A stretch of 64,000 bases of DNA. Source: Microbulbifer sediminum. GTDB taxonomy: Bacteria; Pseudomonadota; Gammaproteobacteria; Pseudomonadales; Cellvibrionaceae. The DNA is taken from the NCBI RefSeq assembly GCF_021729035.1, contig NZ_JAJSAP010000001.1:372001-436000 (forward strand). Reading direction: 5' to 3'. The position numbers were made by a program, and so were the translations under genes. Below, in pieces: positions 17,759 through 27,656 of this stretch (the first letter of the stretch is position 1; each line of letters begins with the position of its first letter). The notes below the pieces were generated by a model that was given only the letters and a program-made list of their open reading frames with translations, was not told the origin of the DNA and ran no database searches.

Positions 17759-19800
17759 TGGGCAGCCTCCCCGTCCGTGGACGCGGGCTCAAGCTCCGGC
17801 GGGGTATCCTGGGGCAGCGGTTCACCATCGATGGGTTGTTCCGTGGCCTCTTCCTGCATGGACTGACCAGCCTGCTCAGCCTCGTACTGCTCGATCAGAC
17901 GCTGGTCTTCACGCTGCTCCTGCAGCTCATTCGCACGGTCATAACTGTCTGCCAGGGCAAATCTCGCCTTGATCTGGTACTCCTCCAGCTGGGCGCGACG
18001 GCCCTCCAGCTGATTGATGGCCATCTGCTCGAGCATGGTGCCCTGGCGGGCCATCAACTGTTCGATCCGAGGTTGCACCCGCTCGATTCGTGCCCGCAAT
18101 GATGAGATCTGCTTGTCATAGCCCACATAACTGTGGGTGGCAGCCTGGCGACTGCGGACGTAAGAGTTGTATACGACCTGAAGCTTCTCGATCTCGGTAT
18201 TGAGCTTCTGCAGGTTCTTGTAGGCCTCGGTCAGGCGCGCGTCGTACTCTGTCGCAAGGCGCCATTCCAGTACCCCTTCGAGGCGCGCAACACGGTCCTC
18301 GGTTTCCTCACTCGCAAGTGACGGTTGCCGGTCAAGTGTTGCCCGGATTTGCTGTAAGCGGAGCAGGCTTTTGCGCTCCGGGGTTTTGGCCAGGAACTCC
18401 GGTCGACGACTTACCAGCATCTGGTCGATACGCTTGGCAAAACTATCGCGCTGCTCGATTCGCAGCTTGATCCGCGCGTCCAGCGCGCGAAACTTCTCGT
18501 CCAGGCCCGGCAGCAGCGGCTCGTAATAGCCCCGGCGCAGCGCAATAATATCCTCGTATGCCGACAGGCTTTGCAGCCACTTTTCATTGCGCTCAAACAG
18601 ATCGTTCAGATCCCGGTAGTTGCGCAGGAACTCCTGGTAGTCATTTGAGGCCATCAAGTCGAGCAGGTAGTGGGTCTCCGGTGCACCGGGAATGCTGCGC
18701 AGCGTCACTACCCAGTTCTTCACCTGGTCGGCCTCCTTGCGGCGAAGGGCCTCGAGAAACTTGCCAGAGCGAATACTTTTGATTGACTGGGTGAGGGTAT
18801 CGATCTGGTTGCCGAAAATATCCAGCGCATAACCGTAATTGACGGCCGCCGTGCTGTGCACATCCAGCTTGCCGTAAGCGAAGGGCACCGCGAGAAGCGC
18901 CTCATGAACCGCGGCGTCGGTTTTTTTCCGCTTTTGCAGAATCTTCCAGGGCACAAGTGCACGATCATAGCGTCCCGCACGCGCCTCGACCCAGCCGGCC
19001 CCCAGCAGAGCCCGGTTGGAGAATGGGCCATCCAGGTGAACCCGGTCGAAGTAGGGGCGTGCCCGCTCGAGCTCTCCCGCCTCCATCAGACGGGAACCCA
19101 GCATCAGGTTGGTCTTGTCGTAGAGCGCCTGCTTGGCGCTGTCGGGACTGCGTCGCTTGCCAAGTGCGGTCAACTCAGCGATACCGTCAGCCTGCTCCCC
19201 GGCCTTCAGGAGGGCGATGCCCAGGTTATACTCAACAAAACCAGCGAGCCCCTCCTCTCCTTTAAGGTCCTCAAGCAGTTCCACCGCCTCGGAGAAGCGG
19301 CCAAGCTCCATGTACACCCGGGCCCGCAGGAAACGCTCTTTTGCCCGCACCCGCTCAGGGACACGTCCCTCGATCATCTGCAGTGCGTGCAGGGCATTTC
19401 GCGGCTGCTGCTTATGATAATGAATGCGGGCGAGCCGGTAGGCGGCCTCATTCCGCACCGGTTGTGGCACATCGGCTTCCAGTACTGCCTTGATCGCGCG
19501 CCCCGCTTCCTGGTGCATCCGGTAGGAAAGCTCCAGGTCCCCCACTGAGAACTCAGCCTGCCCATAGTGGGCCGTAAAGGGGTCCAGCTCGGGCTGGTCG
19601 AGTCGACGATACTGATCGAGCTCAGTGTCCAGGTCGACGATTGCGTCGAAATAGTGATCCTGGTAGGCCTCATACATGGCCGCACCGAAGAACAGGTCTT
19701 TCAGCTCATCCTGGGATCGATCGATGGCAATTGCGGCGGGGGCAACCGCCAGCGACGCAAGGGCAGCGCCGATCAGGGTCGGTACCAGACGGGGAAACAT
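17755..19800 (-). CDS. Exported helical/TPR-repeat protein with coiled coil (681 aa)
   Basis: The ATG at 19800 follows the upstream stop by three bases. Residues 1-25 are a signal peptide cleaved near AIA|ID. Residues about 100-330 contain TPR-like helical hairpins ('RVYMELGRFSEAVELLEDLK', 'SRLMEAGELERARPYFDRVH'). Residues about 430-650 are long charged helices likely to form coiled coil ('RLTEAYKNLQKLNTEIEKLQ'). The C-terminus is acidic and Pro-rich. No lipobox, so it is probably soluble in the periplasm. In composition it parallels GltC-type TPR proteins of the Myxococcus machinery; that equivalence is an inference. Confidence 0.86.
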   Translation of the reverse strand: MFPRLVPTLIGAALASLAVAPAAIAIDRSQDELKDLFFGAAMYEAYQDHYFDAIVDLDTELDQYRRLDQPELDPFTAHYGQAEFSVGDLELSYRMHQEAGRAIKAVLEADVPQPVRNEAAYRLARIHYHKQQPRNALHALQMIEGRVPERVRAKERFLRARVYMELGRFSEAVELLEDLKGEEGLAGFVEYNLGIALLKAGEQADGIAELTALGKRRSPDSAKQALYDKTNLMLGSRLMEAGELERARPYFDRVHLDGPFSNRALLGAGWVEARAGRYDRALVPWKILQKRKKTDAAVHEALLAVPFAYGKLDVHSTAAVNYGYALDIFGNQIDTLTQSIKSIRSGKFLEALRRKEADQVKNWVVTLRSIPGAPETHYLLDLMASNDYQEFLRNYRDLNDLFERNEKWLQSLSAYEDIIALRRGYYEPLLPGLDEKFRALDARIKLRIEQRDSFAKRIDQMLVSRRPEFLAKTPERKSLLRLQQIRATLDRQPSLASEETEDRVARLEGVLEWRLATEYDARLTEAYKNLQKLNTEIEKLQVVYNSYVRSRQAATHSYVGYDKQISSLRARIERVQPRIEQLMARQGTMLEQMAINQLEGRRAQLEEYQIKARFALADSYDRANELQEQREDQRLIEQYEAEQAGQSMQEEATEQPIDGEPLPQDTPPELEPASTDGEAAQ

Positions 19801-19802
19801 GC

Positions 19803-20312
19803 TTACCAGTCCTTGAAGTTGACCGCGGACTCGGAACCAGCAATCTTGATCTCGACAAACTTGGGACCGACCTCTTTCTCGACTGCGTAGCTCGCCTCAC
19901 CGGTCACTTCACGGCCGGAGCTCGTCTTGCCGATAAACCGGACCTGCAGGGGATGGCTCCCCGACTGGACATTGGCAACGTGGATCTTCTGGACACCCCC
20001 CTTCTGCAGGGCTTCTATCTCCCGGAAGGTATAGAGGTGATGCGCAACCACCTCCCCGCCAAGCTTCAGCTCTACGGATTCAAGGTTGAAGTTTCGCGGC
20101 TCCGCCATGGAGACAAAGAAGGAGGCCTGGGTATTGGAGGGGAAAAGCAGCTTTTCCTCGAGCTGGGAGAGTTCTGCCGTGAGGTTGATCACATCTTTCT
20201 TCACGTCCTGGATCTGCTCATCCAGCCCGCGGATATCGTCCCGGCTAACTTCCTGGGCATACCCGACTGACGCCAGCAGCATGAAGACTGTCAATTTAAG
20301 AATTCTGCTCAT
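19803..20312 (-). CDS. Small exported coiled-coil protein, first gene of the operon (169 aa)
   Basis: Start ATG 20312, preceded by AGAGGTAGG. An upstream in-frame extension is possible but has no SD. The signal peptide ends near GYAQ (residue 20). A short coiled coil follows at about 28-55 ('GLDEQIQDVKKDVINLTAEL'). The rest is beta-rich ('FNLESVELKLGGEVVAHHLY') and ends with 'FVEIKIAGSESAVNFKDW'. I do not recognise a named family. Its position as first gene of the TPR/TolQR operon, and export to the periplasm, suggest a structural component of the same complex. Confidence 0.84.
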   Translation of the reverse strand: MSRILKLTVFMLLASVGYAQEVSRDDIRGLDEQIQDVKKDVINLTAELSQLEEKLLFPSNTQASFFVSMAEPRNFNLESVELKLGGEVVAHHLYTFREIEALQKGGVQKIHVANVQSGSHPLQVRFIGKTSSGREVTGEASYAVEKEVGPKFVEIKIAGSESAVNFKDW

Positions 20313-20914
20313 GATACCTACCTCTGACCCTACCGCTGACAACGAGCGTCGGTGATGTCGCGGCCTGACTGTAGCCGCTGGAACCCCCAGAGAATAAGGG
20401 GGCAATCGGTCAGCGAGATTGTATGGCAATCGGGGGGCGGGCAAATGTGAGGCAGGTCAAATCTCGGATATTCAGGCCATGGAGCGGCCCCGGCCCGCGC
20501 ATTGGCTCACACTACGGCGCGTGGCGAGAGGAAAAACCGGGATATTTTCCACTCCAGGCTTATGCGTCGGCAGAAAGTGTTACGGGTCACATTGCAGCCG
20601 GACCCCGCATTCATTACGGCACAGGCGGAAAGGCGGAAATGCATCCAGCCCGATCATGAAGATCGAAATTGCTCACGGCAAACCCGCGCCCACCGGCAAG
20701 CCGTCTTCTGGATACCGGCAGAGCATGTGGCCAGAGCGGACGCCTGGCCTTCCGCATGCGCCAGCTCACATGAGCGCCCCACCTCCAATGAGAGTGTCGC
20801 CCGGCACCGCAGCCCGCGGGCGCGAGAGACAAAGCGCTTGAGGCAATCAGGCCCAATCGGGAACCGCGCCCCCGCAGCGCACGCACTTCAACCCGCCACC
20901 GCCGCATGCAGAAC
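20313..20914. other. Intergenic region upstream of the Tol/TPR operon
   Basis: About 600 bases between the operon start and the terminator behind tRNA-Leu. The open frames here have codon patterns unlike their neighbours and no plausible SD, and I see no convincing gene. The promoter of the nine-gene operon should lie in the first 100-150 bases (about 20320-20450), but no clear -35/-10 pair stands out. Confidence 0.5.
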
Positions 20915-20942
20915 AAAAAAAACCCCGCAGTGCGGGGCTTTT
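20915..20942 (-). terminator. Intrinsic terminator after tRNA-Leu
   Basis: CCCCGC (20923-20928) and GCGGGG (20932-20937) form a 6-bp stem with a 3-base loop. On the minus strand the stem is followed by eight Ts (complement of 20915-20922). It lies about 35 bases beyond the 3' end of the tRNA and should end the secG-tRNA transcript. Confidence 0.85.
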
Positions 20943-20974
20943 CTGATGCTGCCAGATCTCTCTGGTCTTTAATG

Positions 20975-21060
20975 TGGTGCCCAGGGCGGGACTTGAACCC
21001 GCACGGCCATAGGCCACTACCCCCTCAAGATAGCGTGTCTACCAATTCCACCACCTGGGC
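20975..21060 (-). tRNA. leuU: tRNA-Leu (anticodon GAG)
   Basis: The 86-base minus-strand sequence begins GCCCAGGTGGTGGAATTGGT and ends with an encoded CCA. It has the long variable arm of class II tRNAs and closely resembles E. coli tRNA-Leu(GAG). The acceptor stem GCCCAGG pairs with CCTGGGC. The anticodon GAG lies at 21024-21026 in the loop TTGAGGG, and the T arm is GGGTTCAAGTCCC. It starts 16 bases after the secG stop, so it is probably processed from the secG transcript, as with leuU next to secG in E. coli. Confidence 0.97.
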
Positions 21061-21076
21061 AAAAAAATCAATACTC

Positions 21077-21523
21077 TTACTGCTGCGGGCCTTCTTCGCC
21101 TTCCGCCTGCGGAACCTCATCGGCGGCCTCACCAGACTCCTGCGGGATCTCTCCTGCCGAAGGCACTTCACCTGCATCGTCGGACTCCACCTGCGGCACA
21201 TCGCTCTCCATCTGCGGGAGATCATCGGCCGGTTCCGGCTGCTCAACTGCTGCCGGGACCTCGGGCAGGTCGGCATCAACGTTGGCTTCTGAAGCCTGCT
21301 TGGCCAGAACTGCCAGGCCGACACTCGTCACGAAGAACACCGTTGCCATGATGGCTGTCAGGCGGGAAAAGAAGTTTCCACTACCCTGGCTACCAAATAC
21401 CGTCTGAGATGCGCCGGCACCGAAAGAGGCTCCAGCCTCGGCACCTTTACCCTGCTGGAGCAGGATCAGGCCGATGATGCTCAGCGCAGTCAGGACGTGA
21501 AAGATTAAAACCAATTTTTCCAT
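21077..21523 (-). CDS. secG: Preprotein translocase subunit SecG (148 aa)
   Basis: Part of the SecYEG channel, stimulating protein export through the inner membrane. The N-terminus 'MEKLVLIFHVLTALSIIGLI' is the first membrane helix and is followed by the SecG signature 'LQQGKGAEAGASFGAGASQ'. The second helix lies at about residues 52-74 ('LTAIMATVFFVTSVGLAVL'). After it comes a long acidic, Pro/Glu-rich cytoplasmic tail of about 65 residues, making the protein longer than the 110 residues of E. coli SecG. ATG 21523 is chosen by family alignment; a GTG five codons upstream has no better SD. It lies between tpiA and tRNA-Leu, as in many Gammaproteobacteria. Confidence 0.95.
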   Translation of the reverse strand: MEKLVLIFHVLTALSIIGLILLQQGKGAEAGASFGAGASQTVFGSQGSGNFFSRLTAIMATVFFVTSVGLAVLAKQASEANVDADLPEVPAAVEQPEPADDLPQMESDVPQVESDDAGEVPSAGEIPQESGEAADEVPQAEGEEGPQQ

Positions 21524-21599
21524 TTTCAGGAAACCCACTGTTCGGGCGCCAGGCCCAATTATTCAATATTCTGCATTTCGCCGCCAGTGAACGGGGTTA

Positions 21600-22340
21600 T
21601 TATCCCGCCGCCCGGCAAATGCTAACAAATTCTTTCGCATCGAGTGAGGCACCACCAACCAGCGCGCCGTCGATGTCCTGCTGTGTAAACAGCGCTTCGG
21701 CATTGCCACTCTTGACACTGCCACCATAGAGCAACGGGGTATCCCCGCCTGCCTCACCCAGGCGCTCCCGGATAAAGCGATGCACTTCCTGAGCCTGCTC
21801 CGGAGCGGCAGTCTTGCCGGTTCCGATTGCCCAGACTGGCTCATAAGCGACTACCGCGCCACGCCAGGCCTCAACACCCAGACAGTCCGCGACCGCCTGC
21901 AGCTGCCCGCTGATCACTTCCAGCGTGCGCCCGGCTTCGCGCTCTTCCAGGGTCTCACCGACACACAGCACCGGGACCAGACCAGCCTTCTTCACTGCGG
22001 CAAATTTCCTTGCCACAAGCTCACTGGTTTCCCCGTACAGACTGCGACGCTCGGAGTGCCCGACTATGACGTACCGGACACCACAATCAACCAGCATGTC
22101 CGCAGACACCTCACCGGTAAATGCGCCCCCCTCTTCCGCACAGACGCTCTGTGCGCCAAGAGCCAACTGCCCGAAGCCCGCCTGCTCCACACGGCCCGCC
22201 ACCAGAGAGAGGTACGGGAAAGGCGGACAAATCGCCACATCCGCAGCCACGCCGGTCAGATCCAGCGCCGAGAAAAAGGCCTCCGCAAACGCGCGGTCGC
22301 CATGCATTTTCCAATTGGCTATTACCAGCGAACTCGGCAT
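21600..22340 (-). CDS. tpiA: Triosephosphate isomerase (246 aa)
   Basis: Interconverts dihydroxyacetone phosphate and glyceraldehyde 3-phosphate in the cytoplasm (glycolysis and gluconeogenesis). 'VIANWKMHG' carries the substrate-binding Asn and Lys. 'VIVGHSERR' contains the catalytic His, and 'VVAYEPVWAIGTGKTA' the catalytic Glu and the flexible loop. Start ATG 22340 has AAGGAG six bases upstream. Length is normal for the family. It stands between glmM and secG, as in Pseudomonas and relatives. Confidence 0.97.
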   Translation of the reverse strand: MPSSLVIANWKMHGDRAFAEAFFSALDLTGVAADVAICPPFPYLSLVAGRVEQAGFGQLALGAQSVCAEEGGAFTGEVSADMLVDCGVRYVIVGHSERRSLYGETSELVARKFAAVKKAGLVPVLCVGETLEEREAGRTLEVISGQLQAVADCLGVEAWRGAVVAYEPVWAIGTGKTAAPEQAQEVHRFIRERLGEAGGDTPLLYGGSVKSGNAEALFTQQDIDGALVGGASLDAKEFVSICRAAG

Positions 22341-22446
22341 GTGTGCTCCTTCAAGGGGCGCAAATCTTAGCGATATTGCCGCCAACATACAACCTAAATA
22401 TAACGGTGATTTTCCCGGCCCATGTCGCTCAGCGGCCGGGATCAGC

Positions 22447-23799
22447 TCAGCTGTTGCCTACCCGTTGTACCACTTCAGCAATACGCGCCGCCAGCTGTTC
22501 AACCTGGGCCCGCTTCTCGCCCTCAACCATGACCCTGATCAGCGGTTCGGTGCCGGAGGGGCGCAGCAGCACGCGTCCCCGACCGGCCAGTTCGGCTTCC
22601 ACCTCAGTGACGGCCGTGCGAACATCCTCGTGCTCCAGCACCCCATCACGATGGACCAGCCGCACATTGATCATATGCTGCGGGAGCATTTTCATGCGGG
22701 CCTTCAGCTGATCCAGCGGCTCACCAAAATCGGTAATGGCGCGCAGGGCCTGCAGTGCTGAAATCACGCCATCACCAGTGGTGGTGGAGTCAGCACAGAT
22801 GATATGACCAGAGGATTCTCCCCCCAGCTTCCAGTCGTTTGCCTGCATTTTCTCCAGGACATAGCGGTCACCGACCTTGGCCCGCTCAAACGGGATCTCA
22901 CGCTCGCGCAGGGCCAGCTCAAACCCGTAATTGCTCATCTGGGTGCCCACGACACCACTGCAACCGCCGAGGAACTGCTGGCGGTGCATGGCGATCAGGA
23001 ACAGCAACTGGTCCCCATCCACCAGCTCGCCGTTGCGATCCGCGAACAACACCCGGTCACCGTCACCATCAAAGGCGATACCGAGATCGGCGCCGTGCTC
23101 CCGGACCGCCTCCAGCATCAGGGCGGGCCTGGTGGAACCGCAGTCGAGGTTGATGTTGTGACCGTCAGGGCTGACGCCCACCGCGACCACTTCGGCACCC
23201 AGCTCGCGAAACACCTTGGGGGCGATATGGTAGGTGGCACCATTGGCGCAATCGAGCACGATTTTCAGGCCCTCCAGGGAGAAGCCCCAGGGAGTCGAAG
23301 CCTTACAGAATTCAATATAACGCGCGGCAGCGTCATCGATGCGCCAGGCCTTACCCAGGTCCGCTGCGGTCTCCATGGGCAGGTCAAGTGCGGCCTCGAT
23401 ATCCAGCTCCACTTGATCCGGAAGTTTACTGCCGTCAGCACTAAAGAACTTGATGCCATTATCCTGGTAAGGATTGTGAGAGGCACTGATGACGATACCC
23501 GCCTGCGCGTGGAATGTGCGGGTAAGGTAAGCGATTGCCGGGGTTGGCATGGGCCCCAGCAGGCCCACGTCAACGCCTGCATTGATCAGGCCCGCCTCAA
23601 GTGCGGCCTCGAACATATAACCCGAGATGCGGGTATCTTTGCCAATCAGGATACTGCGGTGCCCGCCCCGCTTTGCCCCGGGCAACTGCCCGAGCACCTT
23701 GCCGGCGGCATAGCCCAGACGAAGCATAAAGTCCGGCGTGATGGGCCCCTCTCCCACATGCCCGCGAATACCGTCGGTACCAAAATATTTCCTCGTCAT
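22447..23799 (-). CDS. glmM: Phosphoglucosamine mutase (450 aa)
   Basis: Converts glucosamine 6-phosphate to glucosamine 1-phosphate for UDP-GlcNAc, peptidoglycan and LPS synthesis. The N-terminus '[20 protein letters not shown]' is typical. The phosphoserine loop is '[17 protein letters not shown]'. The metal-binding loop is '[10 protein letters not shown]', and the sugar-specificity region is 'GGESSGHII'. The C-terminal phosphate-binding loop is '[15 protein letters not shown]'. Length close to the E. coli protein (445). Downstream of folP as in E. coli. Confidence 0.97.
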   Translation of the reverse strand: MTRKYFGTDGIRGHVGEGPITPDFMLRLGYAAGKVLGQLPGAKRGGHRSILIGKDTRISGYMFEAALEAGLINAGVDVGLLGPMPTPAIAYLTRTFHAQAGIVISASHNPYQDNGIKFFSADGSKLPDQVELDIEAALDLPMETAADLGKAWRIDDAAARYIEFCKASTPWGFSLEGLKIVLDCANGATYHIAPKVFRELGAEVVAVGVSPDGHNINLDCGSTRPALMLEAVREHGADLGIAFDGDGDRVLFADRNGELVDGDQLLFLIAMHRQQFLGGCSGVVGTQMSNYGFELALREREIPFERAKVGDRYVLEKMQANDWKLGGESSGHIICADSTTTGDGVISALQALRAITDFGEPLDQLKARMKMLPQHMINVRLVHRDGVLEHEDVRTAVTEVEAELAGRGRVLLRPSGTEPLIRVMVEGEKRAQVEQLAARIAEVVQRVGNS

Positions 23800-23842
23800 T
23801 GAAAACTTCTCTTCTTCCTAATTCATCTCAAGCTGGCCCAGG

Positions 23843-24691
23843 TTACTGTCCAGGGCAATCCACCAGCTGCTGTAAACACAACACATCTACAGTGGCGGCC
23901 ACGTCATGCACACGCAGAATTTGTGCGCCGCGCTGCGCGGCCAACATGGCCAGCGCCAGGCTTCCGGGTAGTCGCTCGCCCACCTCTCGACCCAACAGGC
24001 GCCCGATCATGGACTTCCTCGACAGCCCCGCGAGGACCGGGATTCCGGCCGGAGCCAACTGGTCGAGCCCCCGCAGCAATGCGAGATTGTGCTCATCGGT
24101 CTTACCGAAGCCGAAGCCGGGGTCCAGCACCAGGCGACTGCGGGGTATCCCCGCCCCCTCGCAAGCCTGCACCCGCGAGCGCAAGTAAACACCGACTTCA
24201 CTCACCACATCGCGGTACTCCGGCCGCTGCTGCATGCTACCGGGCTGGCCCTGCATATGCATCAGGCATACCGGCAACCCGGTAGCTGCTGCCGCCGCGA
24301 GTGCACCGGGGCGCGCGAGGGCGCGCACATCATTGATCATCCCGGCACCGGCGGCTGCTGACTCAGACATGACCGCGGGCGTGCTTGTATCCACGGAGAT
24401 CAGCGCCCCGAGCCTGGAACTGATCGCCTCCACAAGGGGCACGACCCGCTCCAACTCCTGCTGCTCACTGACGGGTTCAGCACCTGGCCGGGTGGATTCA
24501 CCGCCGATATCAATAATGGCGGCACCCTCCTCCAGCATTTGCTCGGCACGGGACAGTGCAACTCCCAGGTCGAGCCGGCCTGATCGATAGTAGCTCCCGC
24601 CGTCCGAGAAAGAATCCGGCGTTGTATTCAACACCCCCATCACCTGCGGACGGGACAGGTCCAGGACCTGCCCTGCACACTCAAGCTGCAT
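23843..24691 (-). CDS. folP: Dihydropteroate synthase (282 aa)
   Basis: Condenses 6-hydroxymethyl-dihydropterin pyrophosphate with p-aminobenzoate in folate synthesis; the target of sulfonamides. Signatures are 'VMGVLNTTPDSFSDGG', 'IIDIGGESTRPGA' and 'GFGFGKTDEHNLALL'. Start ATG 24691 (MQLECAGQVLDLS) aligns with the E. coli N-terminus. A GTG 45 bases upstream would also be in frame but falls close to the preceding terminator. The terminator between ftsH and folP suggests partly independent expression. Confidence 0.95.
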   Translation of the reverse strand: MQLECAGQVLDLSRPQVMGVLNTTPDSFSDGGSYYRSGRLDLGVALSRAEQMLEEGAAIIDIGGESTRPGAEPVSEQQELERVVPLVEAISSRLGALISVDTSTPAVMSESAAAGAGMINDVRALARPGALAAAAATGLPVCLMHMQGQPGSMQQRPEYRDVVSEVGVYLRSRVQACEGAGIPRSRLVLDPGFGFGKTDEHNLALLRGLDQLAPAGIPVLAGLSRKSMIGRLLGREVGERLPGSLALAMLAAQRGAQILRVHDVAATVDVLCLQQLVDCPGQ

Positions 24692-24746
24692 GCTCCCCCC
24701 AGTTGTCGTTGCGCGGGCCCTGCCGCCCGCCGTCACCAGTCACCAT

Positions 24747-24772
24747 AAAAAAAACCAGGGCGAACCCTGGTT
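24747..24772 (-). terminator. Intrinsic terminator between ftsH and folP
   Basis: AACCAGGG (24753-24760) and CCCTGGTT (24765-24772) form an 8-bp perfect stem around CGAA. On the minus strand a T-run (complement of 24747-24752) follows. It lies 20 bases after the ftsH stop. Read-through or an internal promoter is needed for folP. Confidence 0.85.
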
Positions 24773-24791
24773 TTCGCAACCTCAAGAGACC

Positions 24792-26711
24792 TCAGTGTCC
24801 GTTCAGTGGGCCACCGACAGGGTTACCCTCATCGGCACCGGATGGATCGCGGTTCGCCTCGGTATCGCCGGTCTGGCCACTGCCGCCGGAGCCAAAATCA
24901 TTGTCGTGCCAATCCCGGGGCGGGCGCACCTTGCGCCGTGCCATCAGGTCATCCACCTGCTCTGCGTCCAGCGTTTCATATTCCATCAAGGCATCTTTCA
25001 TTGCCTCGAGGATATCGCGATTCTCCTCCAGGAGCTTGTTGGCACGGTCATAGCAATCATCGATGATACGACGCACTTCGGCATCGATCTCGTTGGAGGT
25101 CTTGCCCGAGACCGGGTTGCCTGCACCGGGCTGGCCACTCTCATCCTCGCCATAGTGCAGCGGACCCAGCTTCTCGGACAGGCCCCACTTGGTAACCATA
25201 TTGCGGGCCAGCTCAGTGGCGCGCTCGATATCATTGGAGGCCCCGGTGGTGACACCGTCGGCACCCAGGGTCATCTCTTCAGCAATTCGACCGCCGAACA
25301 GGGAGCACAACTGCGACTCGATGGCGCGCCTGGAAATGCTGTACTTGTCTTCCTCCGGCAGGAACTGGGTCACCCCCAGCGCCCGGCCGCGGGGAATGAT
25401 CGTGACCTTATGTACCGGGTCGTGCTCAGGCACCAGGCGACCGATAATGGCGTGCCCGGCCTCATGGTAAGCCGTGTTCACCTTCTCCTTTTCACTCATC
25501 ACCATGGACTTGCGCTCGGCGCCCATCATGATCTTGTCGCGGGCGCGCTCGAACTCTTCCATGGTCACGGTGCGACGGTTGGCACGGGCCGCGAACAGGG
25601 CCGCCTCATTGACCAGGTTCGCCAGGTCGGCACCGGAGAAACCGGGGGTACCGCGGGCGATGGTCTGTGCGGAGACGGTATCGGCTACGGGCACCTTGCG
25701 CATATGGACCTTCAGGATCTGCTCACGGCCACGGATGTCCGGCAGGCCCACGAACACCTGGCGGTCAAACCGGCCGGGGCGCAACAGTGCATGGTCCAGC
25801 ACGTCGGGACGGTTGGTGGCGGCGATCACGATTACGCCTTCATTGCCTTCGAAGCCATCCATTTCCACCAGCAGCTGGTTCAGGGTCTGTTCGCGCTCGT
25901 CGTGGCCCCCGCCGACACCGGCGCCACGATGGCGGCCCACGGCATCAATCTCGTCAATGAAGATAATGCAGGGGGCCTGCTTCTTGGCCTGTTCGAACAT
26001 GTCCCGCACCCGTGAGGCGCCCACACCTACAAACATCTCGACGAAGTCAGAACCGGAGATGGAGAAGAATGGCACCTTGGCCTCGCCGGCAATGGCCTTG
26101 GCCAGTAGCGTCTTACCGGTACCGGGCGGTCCCGCCATCAGCACCCCACGGGGAATGGCGCCACCCAGGCGTTGGAATTTGGTGGGGTCGCGCAGGAATT
26201 CCACCAACTCCTGCACATCTTCCTTGGCTTCATCCACGCCCGCCACGTCGGCGAAAGTGGTCTTGATCTGGTCCTCGCCCAGCAGGCGGGCCTTGCTCTT
26301 GCCAAATGCCATGGGTCCGGACCGCCCCCCGGCGCCCCCCTGCATTTGCCGCATAAAGAACATGAACACGGCAATGATGATCAGGATGGGGAAACTGGCC
26401 ACCAGCAGTTGCTGCCAGATACTGGGAGACTCCGGCTCGCGGCCGACGAACTTCACGTCGTTGCGCACCAGTTCATTGGTGAGCTCATTGTCAATGATCT
26501 GCGGCTGGATGGTCTTGAAGCGCTTGCCATCGGCCAGCTCACCGGTAATAACGAGGCCATCAACGACCACGCTCTCCACCTGGCCGGCCTGCACATCGCG
26601 CACAAACTCTGAGTAGCTGAGGGACTCATCCCTGGACTGGGGCTTGAAGTTCTGGAACACCATCAACAGCACCGCTGCGATGATCAGCCACAGTACAAGG
26701 TTCTTTGCCAT
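24792..26711 (-). CDS. ftsH: ATP-dependent zinc metalloprotease FtsH (639 aa)
   Basis: Inner-membrane AAA+ protease that degrades membrane and regulatory proteins (for example LpxC in E. coli). Two membrane helices at about residues 4-20 and 98-118 flank a periplasmic domain. The AAA module has Walker A '[11 protein letters not shown]', Walker B '[12 protein letters not shown]' and the second region of homology '[20 protein letters not shown]'. The zinc site is 'HEAGHAI'. Start ATG 26711 (MAKNLVLW) follows the family; a GTG six codons upstream is possible. Downstream of rlmE in the conserved order rlmE-ftsH. Confidence 0.97.
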   Translation of the reverse strand: MAKNLVLWLIIAAVLLMVFQNFKPQSRDESLSYSEFVRDVQAGQVESVVVDGLVITGELADGKRFKTIQPQIIDNELTNELVRNDVKFVGREPESPSIWQQLLVASFPILIIIAVFMFFMRQMQGGAGGRSGPMAFGKSKARLLGEDQIKTTFADVAGVDEAKEDVQELVEFLRDPTKFQRLGGAIPRGVLMAGPPGTGKTLLAKAIAGEAKVPFFSISGSDFVEMFVGVGASRVRDMFEQAKKQAPCIIFIDEIDAVGRHRGAGVGGGHDEREQTLNQLLVEMDGFEGNEGVIVIAATNRPDVLDHALLRPGRFDRQVFVGLPDIRGREQILKVHMRKVPVADTVSAQTIARGTPGFSGADLANLVNEAALFAARANRRTVTMEEFERARDKIMMGAERKSMVMSEKEKVNTAYHEAGHAIIGRLVPEHDPVHKVTIIPRGRALGVTQFLPEEDKYSISRRAIESQLCSLFGGRIAEEMTLGADGVTTGASNDIERATELARNMVTKWGLSEKLGPLHYGEDESGQPGAGNPVSGKTSNEIDAEVRRIIDDCYDRANKLLEENRDILEAMKDALMEYETLDAEQVDDLMARRKVRPPRDWHDNDFGSGGSGQTGDTEANRDPSGADEGNPVGGPLNGH

Positions 26712-26995
26712 ATCATTCAAAGGGATCACCCTCTTGCTTTACTAATCCTGCCTCCGCACGGGTCTGGCTGACCCGCCGGGCTCAATCCCGGGTCCGGCGC
26801 TCGCTGCTGGCCGGGGCCGCACTCTCCAACGTCCAGAGGGCCGCCCTTATTCACCACACCAGTATAGGTATGATAAGCGCGTTGACCGAGTGTTCCGCAG
26901 CACACCGTACAAGGTCCCGCTTATACCACAGACGGGGCACCCTAAAGAAGGGACTGGCTGGTCAGAAGCCTTTTAAGCGTCCTTCTTCAGCCCCG

Positions 26996-27622
26996 TTACC
27001 GATCTCCCTTGAAGCCCCGGGCCACCACATACACCTCCCGTGACCGGGGGCGTGAGGCGCCGGGCTTCCGGGTGACGACACTGTTGTAGGTAGCTCGCAG
27101 GTCACGAATCAGCTCGTCAAAGCCCTCGCCCTGGAACACCTTGGCCACGAATGCCCCACCGGGCTTCAGCACCTGCCGGGCCATATCCACTGCCAGCTCC
27201 ACCAGATACATGGATGCCGGCTGGTCAACGTTCCGCACTCCACTCATATTGGGGGCCATATCGGAAATCACAAGGTCGGCCTTATCCTCGCCCAGGCGCG
27301 CCAGGAGCTCGTTGAGGACCGCCTCCTCAGTAAAGTCCCCCTGGACAAAATCCACTCCCGCGATCGGGTCCATGGGCAGGATGTCCGAGGCGAGCACACG
27401 CCCCTTATGACCCACCAGTTCCATGGCTACCTGGGACCAGCCACCCGGCGCAGCACCCAGGTCGACCACGGTCATCCCCGGCTTGATCAGGCGGTCCTTC
27501 TTCTGCAGCTCCTGCAGCTTATAACTGGCCCGGGAGCGATAACCCTCCTTCTGGGATTGCTTGACGTAGGGATCATTGAAGTGTTCGCGCAGCCAGCGGT
27601 GGCTGCTTTTGGATCGGCCCAT
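26996..27622 (-). CDS. rlmE: 23S rRNA (uridine-2'-O-)-methyltransferase RlmE (208 aa)
   Basis: Methylates the 2'-OH of U2552 in the A loop of 23S rRNA (E. coli numbering) using SAM. It has '[20 protein letters not shown]', the SAM motif '[15 protein letters not shown]', '[10 protein letters not shown]' and '[13 protein letters not shown]', which supply the K-D-K-E catalytic residues of the FtsJ family. Length as in E. coli (209). Start ATG 27622. Divergent from yhbY, with a REPIN-like element in between. Confidence 0.97.
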   Translation of the reverse strand: MGRSKSSHRWLREHFNDPYVKQSQKEGYRSRASYKLQELQKKDRLIKPGMTVVDLGAAPGGWSQVAMELVGHKGRVLASDILPMDPIAGVDFVQGDFTEEAVLNELLARLGEDKADLVISDMAPNMSGVRNVDQPASMYLVELAVDMARQVLKPGGAFVAKVFQGEGFDELIRDLRATYNSVVTRKPGASRPRSREVYVVARGFKGDR

Positions 27623-27656
27623 CGGTTACAATGCCTGGTATATCAACAGCTTTCGC

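Noticed and set aside
12603..20312. Interpretation as the cell-division Tol-Pal system
   Set aside because: tolA-type domain, tolB, pal and ybgC are missing, while two TolR and large TPR proteins are present.
20614..20916. 100-codon minus-strand frame behind tRNA-Leu
   Set aside because: Arg/Trp/Gly-rich nonsense-like composition, overlaps the terminator region, no SD.
24690..26015. 441-codon plus-strand frame opposite ftsH
   Set aside because: Fully antisense to a highly conserved gene.
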